Assembly: GCA_002490665.1 (NCBI GenBank)
Contig: DKUL01000042.1
Location: 21,955 to 85,954, forward strand
Source: Lachnospiraceae bacterium UBA7205
Lineage (GTDB): Bacteria; Bacillota; Clostridia; Lachnospirales; Lachnospiraceae
Length of the DNA: 64,000 bases
Direction: 5' to 3'
Shown here: positions 41,005 through 50,449 of the stretch, in pieces
Numbering within the stretch: the stretch's first letter is position 1
How the letters are laid out: each line of letters opens with the position of its first letter
The notes under the pieces: generated by a model
Database searches by the model: none
What the model saw: the letters and a program-made list of their open reading frames with translations, nothing else
Told to the model about the DNA's origin: nothing
Made by a program: the position numbers and the translations under genes

Positions 41005-43575
41005 ATGAAAAAAAGACAGGACAAAAGCAAAACAGACGGAGGCATTTCCCTGCTTCTCTCCATTATTGTCGTATTTTGTATACTGGGCGCTGTCGTGTTT
41101 TCGGTAGCGCGCAAAATATCTACAGAGATGTCTGCTTCGGCAATCCAGAACCTGAGTGAGAGCCTGGATCTGATAGAGTGTACTATCGAGGCGGTTTTAA
41201 ATAAGGAAGCCGAATTTCAGCGGCTTATGGCGCAGGAGATCGCAATGTGGGAGGATCCTGAGGAGTATATCTGTACTTTCCAGAAAAGCCAGACAATGGT
41301 AAAGATATCATTGGTACGTGCGGGGGAGACCGCTGGGATATCCAATACAGATGGTCCGTTTTCAGGGGAAGCGCTGGATTTTTCTGCCGGGGGAATGGTG
41401 GATGGGCTGCCGGTTTCCCAGTCATATACGAATTACATGGGAACGTGGGCGTACACCATGAAGTGCCCGGTTGTGAAAGACGGGGCGGAGATTGCGACCC
41501 TTTATATAGAATATGTGTACGATACGCTTGACAGGGCGCTTCCTGGCGGGTTCTACAATAAAAGGGCAATGCTTTATATTATGGATGCCGAGAGCAGGCG
41601 CATGGTGCTCAAGCCAAAAGGAATGGGTGAGCGCAGTGCCGGGCATCTCAACCTGGAAGACTTTTTCCGCGCAAATGACATAACGGATGAAGGGCTCCGG
41701 GAAGAGGTTGACAAAAGTATACGCGATGGAAAAAACATCATGTTTAACCATGACATCCGTGGAAAAAATTCCCTGATTTATATGTGGTCGGTGAACGAAG
41801 GCACACTATACCTGATTGGATATGTGCCGGTTGAAGCGATACAGCAGGAGGGAAATACGGTCAACCAGAATATTTTTATTGTCGTGGCAGTGATGCTGGT
41901 TGCGTTTTTCCTGTGCTGTGTGCTGTATTATTTTAACCAGAGACAGCAGAATAAAATCAGGAAAGAGCGGGAACAGGAGCGGGAGATTCACAACAGGCAG
42001 CTGGCGGAAGCACTCCAGGCAGCACAGATTGCGAGCAATTCCAAGACAACATTTCTCTCCAACATGTCGCATGATATCCGCACGCCAATGAATGCGGTGA
42101 TTGGGTTTACGACGCTGCTTGCAAGGGATGCGGAAAATCCGGATAAGGTGCGGGAGTACACCAAAAAGATTATGGCGTCCGGCCAGCATCTGCTCAGCCT
42201 GATTAACGACATTCTCGATGTCTCAAAGATTGAGAGCGGGAAGGTTGTGCTGACAGTCGAGGAGTTTACGCTCAATGACCTGGTGTCTTCCGTCGACGCG
42301 ATTGTCCGTCCGATGGCGGTTGCGCGGGAGCAGAAGTTCCATGTCGAGGTGACTGGCATAAAACATGAATATCTTCTGGGTGACGAGACAAGAATCAACC
42401 AGATTCTGATTAATCTTTTGTCAAATGCCGTAAAATACACACAGGAGAAAGGAAACATCTGGTTCCGGATGATAGGGATGAAACAGCGTTCCCCGCAGTA
42501 TGAACGCATACGGATCGAAGTGCAGGATGACGGGTATGGCATGACGCCGGAATACCTGGACATCATATTTGATGCATTTACGCGGGCGGAGAACAGCACC
42601 ACGAATAAGGTGCAGGGCACAGGGCTTGGCATGGCAATTACCAAGAATATCGTGGAGCTGATGGGCGGCACCATCGATGTTTCAAGTGAGGTGGATAAAG
42701 GTACGTTGTTTCGGGTTGAACTGGAGCTGCGCATACCGGAAGGGCAGGCAAACAGACGCTTCTGGGCAGAGAACAAAATTTCCCGGATTCTGGCAGTGGG
42801 CAATGATGAGGAAGCCTGCGAGAACATTCATGTGCTGATGAAAGAAGTGGGAGTCGAAACGGACATGGTTTGCAGTGCGGACAAAGCAGTGCAGGCGCTA
42901 AAAGAAAATGATGGGGAATATTACCAGCTGCTTCTGGTTGACTGGAACGTGGCGGATATGGAAGGCATTGACAAAGTGAAGGAACTTCAGGAGACAGCGC
43001 CGGACACCATGCCGGTTTTTTTCCTTGCCGATTGTGACGCGGGGCTGGATGAGACGATTTTATCGGGGCATACAAAAGTGCTTGCAAAACCGTTTTTTGT
43101 ATCTGCATTTCAGGAGAAAATTCTGGAAATCAGGGCAGAAAAAGACAAGGGGCATACAAGGGACGAAGCAGCTGTCAACAGCCTGGAGGGACTGCATTTC
43201 CTTGCGGCGGAGGACAATGAGATTAATGCCGAAATCCTGCGGGAAATCCTGTCGATAGAGGGGGCGGACTGCGAGATTGTCGAAAACGGCCAGCTTGCCG
43301 TGGAGCGGTTCATGCGTGCCGCGGAGAAGGAGTTTGACGCGATACTGATGGATGTCCAGATGCCCGTGATGAACGGATATCATGCGACAAGGGCAATCAG
43401 GGCGCTCGACCGCAGGGATGCAGCAACGATACCGATTATTGCCATGACGGCAAATGCGTTTGCGGAGGATGAAAAGGAGGCGCTGGATGCCGGGATGAAT
43501 GTGCATCTGGCGAAGCCGATTGACGTGGAGCTTTTAAAGAAAGTAATCAGTCAGTACGTATCTGGAAAGGAATAG
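41005..43575 (+). CDS. Hybrid sensor histidine kinase with two receiver domains
   Basis: This 856-aa membrane kinase has TM1 (about 14-36), an extracellular sensor of about 250 residues, and TM2 (about 289-312, IFIVVAVMLVAFFLCCVLYYF). A coiled linker leads to a HisKA domain with FLSNMSHDIRTPMNAVIGFT (phosphorylatable His about 357). The HATPase domain has NLLSNAVKYTQ, DDGYGMT and GTGLGMAI. Then come two receiver domains. The first is degenerate (LLLVDWNVADMEG). The second is canonical, with ILMDVQMPVMNGYHATRAIR (Asp about 783) and AMTANAF. There is no DNA-binding output in the protein or next to it. The stop is followed after 2 nt by a solute-binding lipoprotein start, suggesting that protein presents the ligand. 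Confidence 0.92.
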   Translation: MKKRQDKSKTDGGISLLLSIIVVFCILGAVVFSVARKISTEMSASAIQNLSESLDLIECTIEAVLNKEAEFQRLMAQEIAMWEDPEEYICTFQKSQTMVKISLVRAGETAGISNTDGPFSGEALDFSAGGMVDGLPVSQSYTNYMGTWAYTMKCPVVKDGAEIATLYIEYVYDTLDRALPGGFYNKRAMLYIMDAESRRMVLKPKGMGERSAGHLNLEDFFRANDITDEGLREEVDKSIRDGKNIMFNHDIRGKNSLIYMWSVNEGTLYLIGYVPVEAIQQEGNTVNQNIFIVVAVMLVAFFLCCVLYYFNQRQQNKIRKEREQEREIHNRQLAEALQAAQIASNSKTTFLSNMSHDIRTPMNAVIGFTTLLARDAENPDKVREYTKKIMASGQHLLSLINDILDVSKIESGKVVLTVEEFTLNDLVSSVDAIVRPMAVAREQKFHVEVTGIKHEYLLGDETRINQILINLLSNAVKYTQEKGNIWFRMIGMKQRSPQYERIRIEVQDDGYGMTPEYLDIIFDAFTRAENSTTNKVQGTGLGMAITKNIVELMGGTIDVSSEVDKGTLFRVELELRIPEGQANRRFWAENKISRILAVGNDEEACENIHVLMKEVGVETDMVCSADKAVQALKENDGEYYQLLLVDWNVADMEGIDKVKELQETAPDTMPVFFLADCDAGLDETILSGHTKVLAKPFFVSAFQEKILEIRAEKDKGHTRDEAAVNSLEGLHFLAAEDNEINAEILREILSIEGADCEIVENGQLAVERFMRAAEKEFDAILMDVQMPVMNGYHATRAIRALDRRDAATIPIIAMTANAFAEDEKEALDAGMNVHLAKPIDVELLKKVISQYVSGKE

Positions 43576-43577
43576 AC

Positions 43578-44891
43578 ATGGACATGAGGAAGAATCATAA
43601 AGAAAAAGTGGCGGCGACCTGCCTTGCGGGACTGGCGGCACTTGTGCTGACAGCCTGTAGCGGCGGACTGCCAGAGGACAATGTGATGACATTTGAAAAA
43701 GAAAGTGAGCGGATTGTGACCCTGTTCAGCCCGATGGAGAAAACAAAGCCCGATGTCGACAATGTGGCGCGAAGCGCGTCGGAAAAGACAGTTGTCATGG
43801 CAGAGGAAAAGCTGGGCGTGACAGTGGATTACATCACATACACGGCAGAAGACTATCAGGATAAGACGTATGACGATATTGCGCTTGACAGGGCGCGCAA
43901 TGATATGGATGACCTGTATCTGCTCAATCCTGATGTCATCCAGAAGCTGGCGGGGGAAGGGAAGCTGATGGATTTATCCGGTCTTGACAGTGCGAAGAAC
44001 CTCCGCGACGTGGTAAAGGCGGCAAATATTGTGGATGGCAGGCTGGTCGCAATTCCGCAGGAGGTTGTGGCATACGGGCTGTTTGTCAATAAGGATTTGT
44101 TTGACAAGTATCATTTGGCGCTGCCGGAGACGCCGGAGGAGTTCCTGGAGTGCTGCAGGGTATTTCAGGAGAACGGAATCGAGACGCCGGTTGGCGCAAA
44201 CCGCTGGTGGCTTGAGACGTTTGTCCTGGCACAGGCATATGCGGAGCTGTACAATGGCGGAAACACCGAGGCGGAAATCGCGGCGCTCAACAGCGGAGAG
44301 AAAAAGTACAGCGATTATATGCGCCCGGGGTTTGAGTTCCTGCAGGAAATGATTGACAGGGGTTATATCGATGCCGGGAAGGCATATGTGAGTGAGGCAA
44401 TTGATGGGGAAGGCGCGGATTTTCTTGCGCAGAAGACACCGATTGTCATGGCTTACTGGGGTGCGGCAAATACGCCGACTGCATATGGAAATCCTGATTT
44501 TAATATGCTGGTAATCGGATTCCCGAGCAGTATGGGACAGATGCCGGTCATGCCCATGACAGGGATAGCTGTCGGGGTAAATGCACTGCACGCGGAGGAT
44601 GCAATGCGCACGCTTGACATCATGGTTTCCGACGAGGCGCTCCAGGTATACGCGGAGACCAACAAGGTTATTTCCCCGTCCAAAAATGTTGCGGTTGACT
44701 GCATACCGGCATTGAAGCCGCTCAATGACAGGATTAATGAAAATGTCTTTGTCCTTGGCTCCAATGCCAGTATGAAGCTTGAACAGTGGGGCAACACCTG
44801 CATCATTGTGCGGATGCTGCTAAGCGGCTCTACGGTGGATGAATGCATGGCGGAGTTTGACAGGCTGCAGGCGGAGACATTGGAGCACTAA
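43578..44891 (+). CDS. Family 1 extracellular solute-binding lipoprotein, without transporter genes
   Basis: This 437-aa protein has a signal peptide and lipobox (LAALVLTACSGG), so it is anchored outside the membrane. The rest has the type-1 ABC solute-binding fold with segments such as RLVAIPQEVVAYGLFVNKDLFDKY, ETPEEFLECCRVFQENGIETP and LAQKTPIVMAYWGAANTP. Family members bind oligosaccharides or similar solutes. No ABC permease or ATPase gene accompanies it. Its ATG at 43578 lies 2 nt after the kinase stop, so the two are translationally coupled. It is therefore more likely a ligand-presenting partner of the kinase sensor domain than a transport component. A terminator is not obvious before the convergent tRNA gene. 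Confidence 0.88.
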   Translation: MDMRKNHKEKVAATCLAGLAALVLTACSGGLPEDNVMTFEKESERIVTLFSPMEKTKPDVDNVARSASEKTVVMAEEKLGVTVDYITYTAEDYQDKTYDDIALDRARNDMDDLYLLNPDVIQKLAGEGKLMDLSGLDSAKNLRDVVKAANIVDGRLVAIPQEVVAYGLFVNKDLFDKYHLALPETPEEFLECCRVFQENGIETPVGANRWWLETFVLAQAYAELYNGGNTEAEIAALNSGEKKYSDYMRPGFEFLQEMIDRGYIDAGKAYVSEAIDGEGADFLAQKTPIVMAYWGAANTPTAYGNPDFNMLVIGFPSSMGQMPVMPMTGIAVGVNALHAEDAMRTLDIMVSDEALQVYAETNKVISPSKNVAVDCIPALKPLNDRINENVFVLGSNASMKLEQWGNTCIIVRMLLSGSTVDECMAEFDRLQAETLEH

Positions 44892-44912
44892 AAGAATAAA
44901 ACACATAAAAAA

Positions 44913-44983
44913 AGCAGGATACGGGAGTCGAACCCGCCTCCTCGGCTTGGGAAGCCGATGTACTACCGATGTACTAATCCTGC
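44913..44983 (-). tRNA. tRNA-Gly (CCC)
   Basis: This is a 71-nt cloverleaf on the minus strand: acceptor GCAGGAT/ATCCTGC, D arm TAGTACATCGGTAGTACA, anticodon stem TCGGC/GCCGA with loop TTCCCAA (anticodon CCC), T arm GCGGG-TTCGACT-CCCGT and discriminator T. CCA is not encoded. The loop and arms are all canonical for glycine tRNA. Confidence 0.93.
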
Positions 44984-45157
44984 ATAAGCAAATATAAGTA
45001 TACACGAATATCGCGAAAATTTCAACAGGATATTTATAAAAAAAATATGAAATTTTACAGCGATATTGTCACAAAAAAAGAAACAATTCAAACAAATTTA
45101 TTAGTAAATATGTCAACTGTACTTTTTATGCATTTCAGTTTATACTATAACATAGAA

Positions 45158-45197
45158 ATGTATGCAGACGACAAAAGCATTTGCCGTCTGCATACAT
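45158..45197 (+). promoter_or_regulatory. 13-bp leader hairpin before a small gene
   Basis: ATGTATGCAGACG (45158-45170) pairs perfectly with CGTCTGCATACAT (45185-45197). It ends 21 nt before ATG 45219. A TATAAC-like -10 box at about 45143 would start RNA at the hairpin. The remaining sequence between the tRNA and this hairpin (44984-45140) is AT-rich and carries no recognisable gene. Confidence 0.65.
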
Positions 45198-45218
45198 GGA
45201 AGAGGGAAGTGAAGAGAA

Positions 45219-45479
45219 ATGGCAGGGAAAATACAGGGACGTGAGGTTGCGTTTGTGGAGACATATGATGAGGCAGTGAAAAAGACAATCGAGAAGACTT
45301 TTTTGAAACATGGTATTTCTTATCTGATAAAGGTGGATAAGGTGCGCGACGTGAAAAAGGGACGCTTTGAGAGCAGGATGAAATATTCGTTCTACATCAA
45401 CAGGTTTCAGGCGGATGAGGCAAAGGCGGCAATCACGGAGAAGGAGCTGGATGCGGACAGCGTTGTTTTCCTGTCATAA
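45219..45479 (+). CDS. Small conserved-looking protein of unknown function
   Basis: This 86-aa protein, MAGKIQGREVAFVETYDEAVKK onward, has no family I recognise. It is charged, with no signal peptide, TM segment or cysteines. Alternating strand/helix pattern (FVETYDEAVKKTIEKTFLKHGISYLIKV; SFYINRFQADEAKAAI) suggests a small alpha/beta ferredoxin-like fold similar in size to DUF2007-type signalling proteins; that is only a resemblance. GAAGTGAAGAG precedes the ATG. It has its own leader hairpin and is followed by a terminator at 45573-45609, so it is a single-gene unit. Confidence 0.7.
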   Translation: MAGKIQGREVAFVETYDEAVKKTIEKTFLKHGISYLIKVDKVRDVKKGRFESRMKYSFYINRFQADEAKAAITEKELDADSVVFLS

Positions 45480-45525
45480 TACATACGAGGAAAGTATCAC
45501 CGGGCGTGATGCTTTTTTACCTTAT

Positions 45526-45609
45526 AGGAAATTGCGACTACGTAGACCATTTAAACAAAAAGCGAAGCTTTTTGCAAGATGAGCGCGCTGGCGCTCATCT
45601 TTTTTACTG
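45526..45609 (+). terminator. Structured tail with terminator after the 86-aa gene
   Basis: AAAAAGC-GAA-GCTTTTT is followed by AGATGAGCGC-GCTG-GCGCTCATCT and a T6 run. The second hairpin is a strong Rho-independent terminator. The upstream part begins AGGAAATTGCG, echoing the repeat units near the window end. Confidence 0.8.
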
Positions 45610-45679
45610 TTATGCACACAGGTGTTTATTCGATTTTACACAAGTGTTACATTTTTTAATGATAAGGAGATGGAAGTTT

Positions 45680-45907
45680 ATGATGGATTTTTCGGCAATT
45701 ATGAAGTTTAAGGGCGCATGGGACACGTTTACAAGAAATCATCCCAAGTTTGTGCCGTTTATGCAGGCAGTGGGACGTGAGGCAATTGCGGACGGCACGA
45801 TTATCGAGGTAAAAGTAGTCAGCCCGGACGGCAAAGAATATAATACGAATATGAAGATTACGCAGAGCGACCTTGACCTGTTTGCCCAGCTGAAGGGGAT
45901 GATGTAA
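45680..45907 (+). CDS. Small hypothetical protein upstream of carA
   Basis: This is a 75-aa protein, MMDFSAIMKFKGAWDTFTRNHP onward, with start at ATG 45680 and AAGGAG 10 nt before it. The frame is open further upstream through the previous terminator, so the longer version is rejected. The sequence shows an amphipathic N-terminal helix and a short beta-region (GTIIEVKVVSPDGKEYNTNMKI). I recognise no family. It lies 71 nt before carA, but the carA promoter sits between them. A link to pyrimidine synthesis is possible but unsupported. Confidence 0.75.
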   Translation: MMDFSAIMKFKGAWDTFTRNHPKFVPFMQAVGREAIADGTIIEVKVVSPDGKEYNTNMKITQSDLDLFAQLKGMM

Positions 45908-45914
45908 ATAATTC

Positions 45915-45943
45915 TTGAACGCAATAATGTCTTGTGATATAAT
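45915..45943 (+). promoter_or_regulatory. Promoter of carAB
   Basis: TTGAAC (45915-45920), a 17-nt spacer and consensus TATAAT (45938-45943) lie 35 nt before the carA ATG. No PyrR-type attenuator fits in this short leader. Confidence 0.85.
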
Positions 45944-45978
45944 AAACCGATTATGCGAAAGGAAGTACAGGTGATAAG

Positions 45979-47178
45979 ATGAAGGCATTTTTAATTTTGG
46001 AAGACGGCACTGTGTTCGAGGGGACTCATATCGGCGCCGACAGGGAAGTTATCAGCGAAATCGTTTTTAATACCTCCATGGCAGGGTATCTTGAAGTGCT
46101 CACCGACCCGTCCTATGCGGGACAGGCAGTATGCATGACGTACCCGCTGATAGGCAACTATGGTATTTGTAAAGATGATATGGAGTCTAAGAAACCCTGG
46201 CCGGACGGGTTTATTGTCAGGGAATTATCTAGGAATTTCAGCAATTTCAGAGCAGATTACTCAATCCAGCAATTTTTAGAAGAGAATAACGTGCCAGGCA
46301 TTGCCGGAATCGACACGAGGGCGCTCACGAAGATACTGCGCGAGAAAGGGACGATGAACGGCATGATAACGACGAATGAAGAGTACAGCATCGATGACAT
46401 CCTGCCAAAATTAAAAGCCTACACCACAGGAAAAGTGGTTGAGAAAGTCACCTGTAAGGAAAAATACGAATTAATAGGGTCTAAAAGCCTTTCGGAGAAT
46501 GGTGCGGTATCAGGAAGCGCAAAGTTTGCAGCAGCCGATTATGAGGCAGGCATCCGGGAGAAAAAGCCGTCGCTTGTCAAAACGCTGAACGGAGCGGGAA
46601 AGAAAGTGGCGCTTCTGGATTTCGGTACAAAGGACAATATCGCCTACTCCCTCAAAATAAGGGGCTGCGATGTCACCGTCTACCCGGCGTCGACACCGGC
46701 ATCGGAGATTATCGCGTCCGCGCCTGACGGCATCATGCTTTCCAATGGACCTGGAGACCCGAAGGAATGTACGGATATTATTGCCGAGGTCAGAAAGCTG
46801 TATGATTCCGACATACCGATTTTTGCAATCTGTCTCGGGCATCAGCTGATGGCGCTGGCGGCAGGGGCGGATACCCACAAGATGAAATACGGACACCGGG
46901 GCGGCAACCATCCGGTCAAGGATCTTGCGACCGGCAGGGTGTACATCTCCTCACAGAATCACGGATATGTGGTTGATACCGACAACCTGGATTCCGCGAT
47001 AGCGACTCCTGCGTTTGTCAATGTCAATGATGGGACAAATGAGGGGCTGAACTATACAGGCAAAAATATTTTCACGGTGCAGTTCCATCCGGAGGCATGC
47101 TGCGGTCCACAGGATTCCGGATACTTGTTTGACCGTTTTATTGAGATGATGGATAAAAAGATGGAGGTGACGAAGTAA
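45979..47178 (+). CDS. carA: Carbamoyl-phosphate synthase small subunit
   Basis: This 399-aa glutaminase subunit supplies ammonia for carbamoyl phosphate, used for pyrimidine and arginine synthesis. The N-terminal domain starts FLILEDGTVFEG and continues EIVFNTSMAGYLEVLTDPSYAGQ. The class I amidotransferase domain has LSNGPGDPKE, the Cys nucleophile in AICLGHQLMALAAG, and FHPEAC near the end. It overlaps carB by one base (TAATG), so the two subunits are made in step. The leader is only about 30 nt, too short for the classic UMP-PyrR attenuator. Confidence 0.97.
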   Translation: MKAFLILEDGTVFEGTHIGADREVISEIVFNTSMAGYLEVLTDPSYAGQAVCMTYPLIGNYGICKDDMESKKPWPDGFIVRELSRNFSNFRADYSIQQFLEENNVPGIAGIDTRALTKILREKGTMNGMITTNEEYSIDDILPKLKAYTTGKVVEKVTCKEKYELIGSKSLSENGAVSGSAKFAAADYEAGIREKKPSLVKTLNGAGKKVALLDFGTKDNIAYSLKIRGCDVTVYPASTPASEIIASAPDGIMLSNGPGDPKECTDIIAEVRKLYDSDIPIFAICLGHQLMALAAGADTHKMKYGHRGGNHPVKDLATGRVYISSQNHGYVVDTDNLDSAIATPAFVNVNDGTNEGLNYTGKNIFTVQFHPEACCGPQDSGYLFDRFIEMMDKKMEVTK

Positions 47179-50100
47179 TGCCGAAGAATCAAAATGTGAA
47201 AAAGGTAATGGTGATTGGTTCAGGTCCTATCGTCATCGGACAGGCTGCCGAGTTTGACTATGCCGGCACACAGGCATGCCGTTCCCTGAAAGAGGAGGGG
47301 ATAGAAGTCGTCCTCGTGAATTCCAATCCGGCGACCATCATGACGGACAGGGACATTGCGGACAAGGTTTATATCGAACCGCTGACCGCAAAGGTTCTGG
47401 AGCAGATTATTGAAAAGGAAAAGCCGGATTCCATCCTTCCGACACTGGGCGGGCAGGCAGGGTTAAACCTTGGCATGGAGCTTGAGGAGAGCGGCTTTCT
47501 GGCATCCCACAATGTAAAACTCCTCGGCACGACGGCGGCAACCATCAGAAAAGCCGAGGACAGGCAGGAATTCAAGGATACCATGGAAAAAATCGGTGAG
47601 CCTTGTGCGGCTTCCCTCGTCGTGGAGAATGTTGCGGACGGCGTGGCTTTTACCAACACAATCGGCTATCCGGTGGTGCTTCGTCCGGCATATACGCTCG
47701 GCGGCAGCGGCGGCGGCATCGCGCACAACCAGCTCGAGCTGGAGGAAATCCTTGAAAATGGCCTGCGTCTTTCCCGCGTGGGACAGGTGCTCGTGGAGCG
47801 CTGCATCGCGGGATGGAAAGAAATCGAGTATGAAGTGATGCGCGACAGCGCGGGCAACTGCATCACGGTATGTAACATGGAAAATATTGACCCGGTCGGC
47901 GTGCACACCGGGGACAGCATTGTCGTAGCGCCCTCGCAGACACTGAGTGACAAGGAATACCAGATGCTGCGCACCTCGGCGTTGAACATTATTTCAGAAT
48001 TAAATATTACAGGCGGATGTAATGTGCAGTTTGCGCTGCATCCGACAAGCTTTGAGTACTGCGTGATAGAAGTGAATCCCCGTGTGAGCCGCTCCTCGGC
48101 GCTTGCTTCCAAGGCAACGGGCTATCCGATTGCCAAGGTCGCGGCAAAAATTGCGCTTGGATATACGCTGGATGAGATAAAGAATGCTATTACAGGAAAG
48201 ACGTATGCAAGCTTTGAGCCGACACTGGATTACTGTGTCGTGAAGATGCCAAGGCTGCCGTTTGACAAGTTCATCACGGCTAAGCGGACGCTGACCACCC
48301 AGATGAAGGCAACTGGCGAGGTCATGAGCATCTGCACGAACTTTGAGGGGGCGCTGATGAAGGCAATCCGTTCCCTTGAGCAGCATGTCGACTGCCTTAG
48401 GAGCTATGATTTTTCCGCGCTGGACAGGGACGAGCTGATAAGGCGTATGCAGAAGGTGGATGACCAGCGGATCTACGTGATAGCGGAGGCACTCAGAAAG
48501 GGAATTGATTACGATACGATATACGATATCACAAAGATTGACAGGTGGTTTATAGACAAACTTGCCATCATTGTGGAGATGGAACACGCGCTGGAAACGC
48601 AGCCGCTTACAGTGGAGCTATTAAAGGAAGCAAAGCGAATTGAATTTCCGGATAATGTGATTGCCAGACTTACCGGGAAGAGTGAATCGGAAATTAAAGA
48701 AATGCGCTATGCAAATAACATTGTTGCCGCATTTAAGATGGTTGACACATGTGCAGCGGAGTTTGAGGCAAGCACCCCGTATTATTATTCCTGCTTTGAT
48801 GGTGAGAACGAGGCTGTGGAGACGAATCCGCCCAAAAAGGTGCTCGTGCTTGGTTCGGGTCCTATCCGCATCGGACAGGGAATTGAGTTTGACTATTGTT
48901 CTGTACATGCAACATGGGCTTTCTCAAAGGCAGGATATGAGACGATTATCATCAACAATAATCCGGAGACAGTCAGCACTGATTTTGACATAGCTGATAA
49001 GCTTTACTTTGAACCGCTTACACCAGAAGATGTAGAAAACATTGTAAATATAGAGAAACCAGATGGCGCAGTCGTGCAGTTTGGCGGACAGACAGCGATT
49101 AAGCTGACGGAAAGCCTGATGAAAATGGGCGTGCCTATTTTCGGAACAAAAGCGGAGGATGTTGACGCAGCCGAAGACAGGGAATTGTTTGACAAGATTC
49201 TTGAGCAGACACAGATTCCGCGCGCCGCAGGAGGAACCGTCTATACGGCGGCGGAGGCTAAGGAAGTAGCGAACCGCCTGGGTTATCCTGTACTTGTCAG
49301 ACCTTCTTATGTACTTGGCGGTCAGGGGATGCAGATTGCCATTTCCGATGAAGAAATTGAAGAATTCATGGAAATCATCAACCGCATCGCGCAGGATCAC
49401 CCGATTCTTGTTGACAAGTACCTGCAGGGCAAGGAGCTTGAGGTCGATGCGGTCTGTGACGGCACGGATATCCTGATTCCGGGAATCATGGAACATATCG
49501 AGAGAACCGGCGTGCATTCCGGTGACTCAATTTCCGTCTATCCGGCGCACACGATAACGGATAAGGTGAAGGAGACAATTGCGGAGTATACAAGGCGTCT
49601 TGCAAAAGCGCTTCATGTAAAGGGACTGATTAACATCCAGTTTATCGCTGTCGGCGAGGAAGTGTTTGTCATCGAGGTCAATCCGCGCTCGTCGAGGACG
49701 GTTCCGTATATCAGCAAGGTTACAGGCATCCCGATTGTTGACCTTGCAACGGAAGTGATTATCGGAAAGACAATCCGGGAATTAGGGTACGAACCGGGCT
49801 TGCAGAAAGAGGCGGGCTATGTCGCAATCAAGATGCCGGTATTTTCTTTTGAGAAAATCAGGGGCGCCGAAATCAGCCTTGGACCGGAGATGAAGTCCAC
49901 AGGCGAGTGCCTTGGCATTGCAAAGACATTTAATGAAGCGCTGTACAAGGCATTTCTCGGCGCCGGCATCGATTTGCCAAGGCACAAGAGGATGATTATC
50001 ACGGTGAAGGATGCGGACAAGGGGGAAGCAATCGAAATTGGAAGACGTTTTGCAAAGCTGGGCTATACCATCTATGCGACGCGCAGCACCGCAAAAGCGC

Positions 50101-50375
50101 TGAATGATGCCGGCGTCAAGGCAAATAAGGTCAACAAGATACAGCAGGAGTCCCCGACGGTCATGGATCTGATTCTGGGGCATAAGATTGACCTCGTGAT
50201 TGACACGCCGACGCAGGGGCGCGACAAATCAAGGGACGGCTTCCTGATAAGAAGGACTTCGATTGAGACAGGCGTAAACTGCATTACGGCATTGGACACG
50301 GCAAGGGCGCTGGCGACAAGTCTGGAGAATAAAAACGAAAATCCGTTAACCCTTGTGAATATTGCAGACTTATAG
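47178..50375 (+). CDS. carB: Carbamoyl-phosphate synthase large subunit
   Basis: This 1065-aa enzyme has two homologous ATP-grasp halves: VMVIGSGPIVIGQAAEFDYAGTQ near residue 10 and VLVLGSGPIRIGQGIEFDYCSVH near 555. Both keep the metal and ATP residues (EVNPRVSRSSALASKATG; EVNPRSSRTVPYISKVTG). The C-terminal MGS-like allosteric domain binds effectors, with the TRSTAKALNDAGV region. The length is standard. Translation is coupled to carA via TAATG. A hairpin terminator at 50398-50425 follows, ending the operon. Confidence 0.98.
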   Translation: MPKNQNVKKVMVIGSGPIVIGQAAEFDYAGTQACRSLKEEGIEVVLVNSNPATIMTDRDIADKVYIEPLTAKVLEQIIEKEKPDSILPTLGGQAGLNLGMELEESGFLASHNVKLLGTTAATIRKAEDRQEFKDTMEKIGEPCAASLVVENVADGVAFTNTIGYPVVLRPAYTLGGSGGGIAHNQLELEEILENGLRLSRVGQVLVERCIAGWKEIEYEVMRDSAGNCITVCNMENIDPVGVHTGDSIVVAPSQTLSDKEYQMLRTSALNIISELNITGGCNVQFALHPTSFEYCVIEVNPRVSRSSALASKATGYPIAKVAAKIALGYTLDEIKNAITGKTYASFEPTLDYCVVKMPRLPFDKFITAKRTLTTQMKATGEVMSICTNFEGALMKAIRSLEQHVDCLRSYDFSALDRDELIRRMQKVDDQRIYVIAEALRKGIDYDTIYDITKIDRWFIDKLAIIVEMEHALETQPLTVELLKEAKRIEFPDNVIARLTGKSESEIKEMRYANNIVAAFKMVDTCAAEFEASTPYYYSCFDGENEAVETNPPKKVLVLGSGPIRIGQGIEFDYCSVHATWAFSKAGYETIIINNNPETVSTDFDIADKLYFEPLTPEDVENIVNIEKPDGAVVQFGGQTAIKLTESLMKMGVPIFGTKAEDVDAAEDRELFDKILEQTQIPRAAGGTVYTAAEAKEVANRLGYPVLVRPSYVLGGQGMQIAISDEEIEEFMEIINRIAQDHPILVDKYLQGKELEVDAVCDGTDILIPGIMEHIERTGVHSGDSISVYPAHTITDKVKETIAEYTRRLAKALHVKGLINIQFIAVGEEVFVIEVNPRSSRTVPYISKVTGIPIVDLATEVIIGKTIRELGYEPGLQKEAGYVAIKMPVFSFEKIRGAEISLGPEMKSTGECLGIAKTFNEALYKAFLGAGIDLPRHKRMIITVKDADKGEAIEIGRRFAKLGYTIYATRSTAKALNDAGVKANKVNKIQQESPTVMDLILGHKIDLVIDTPTQGRDKSRDGFLIRRTSIETGVNCITALDTARALATSLENKNENPLTLVNIADL

Positions 50376-50397
50376 GATTGTAGATGAAATCGAAAAG

Positions 50398-50425
50398 GAA
50401 AAAGTGTCAGAAGTGGCACTTTTTC
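50398..50425 (+). terminator. Terminator after carAB
   Basis: GAAAAAGTG (50398-50406) pairs with CACTTTTTC (50417-50425), the T-run forming part of the 3' arm. Confidence 0.7.
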
Positions 50426-50449
50426 GTAACGCTATATGGGACAAATAAA

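Noticed and set aside
50384..50449. QueH start at 50384
   Set aside because: This stretch contains the carAB terminator hairpin; ATG 50450 is more consistent, though not proven.
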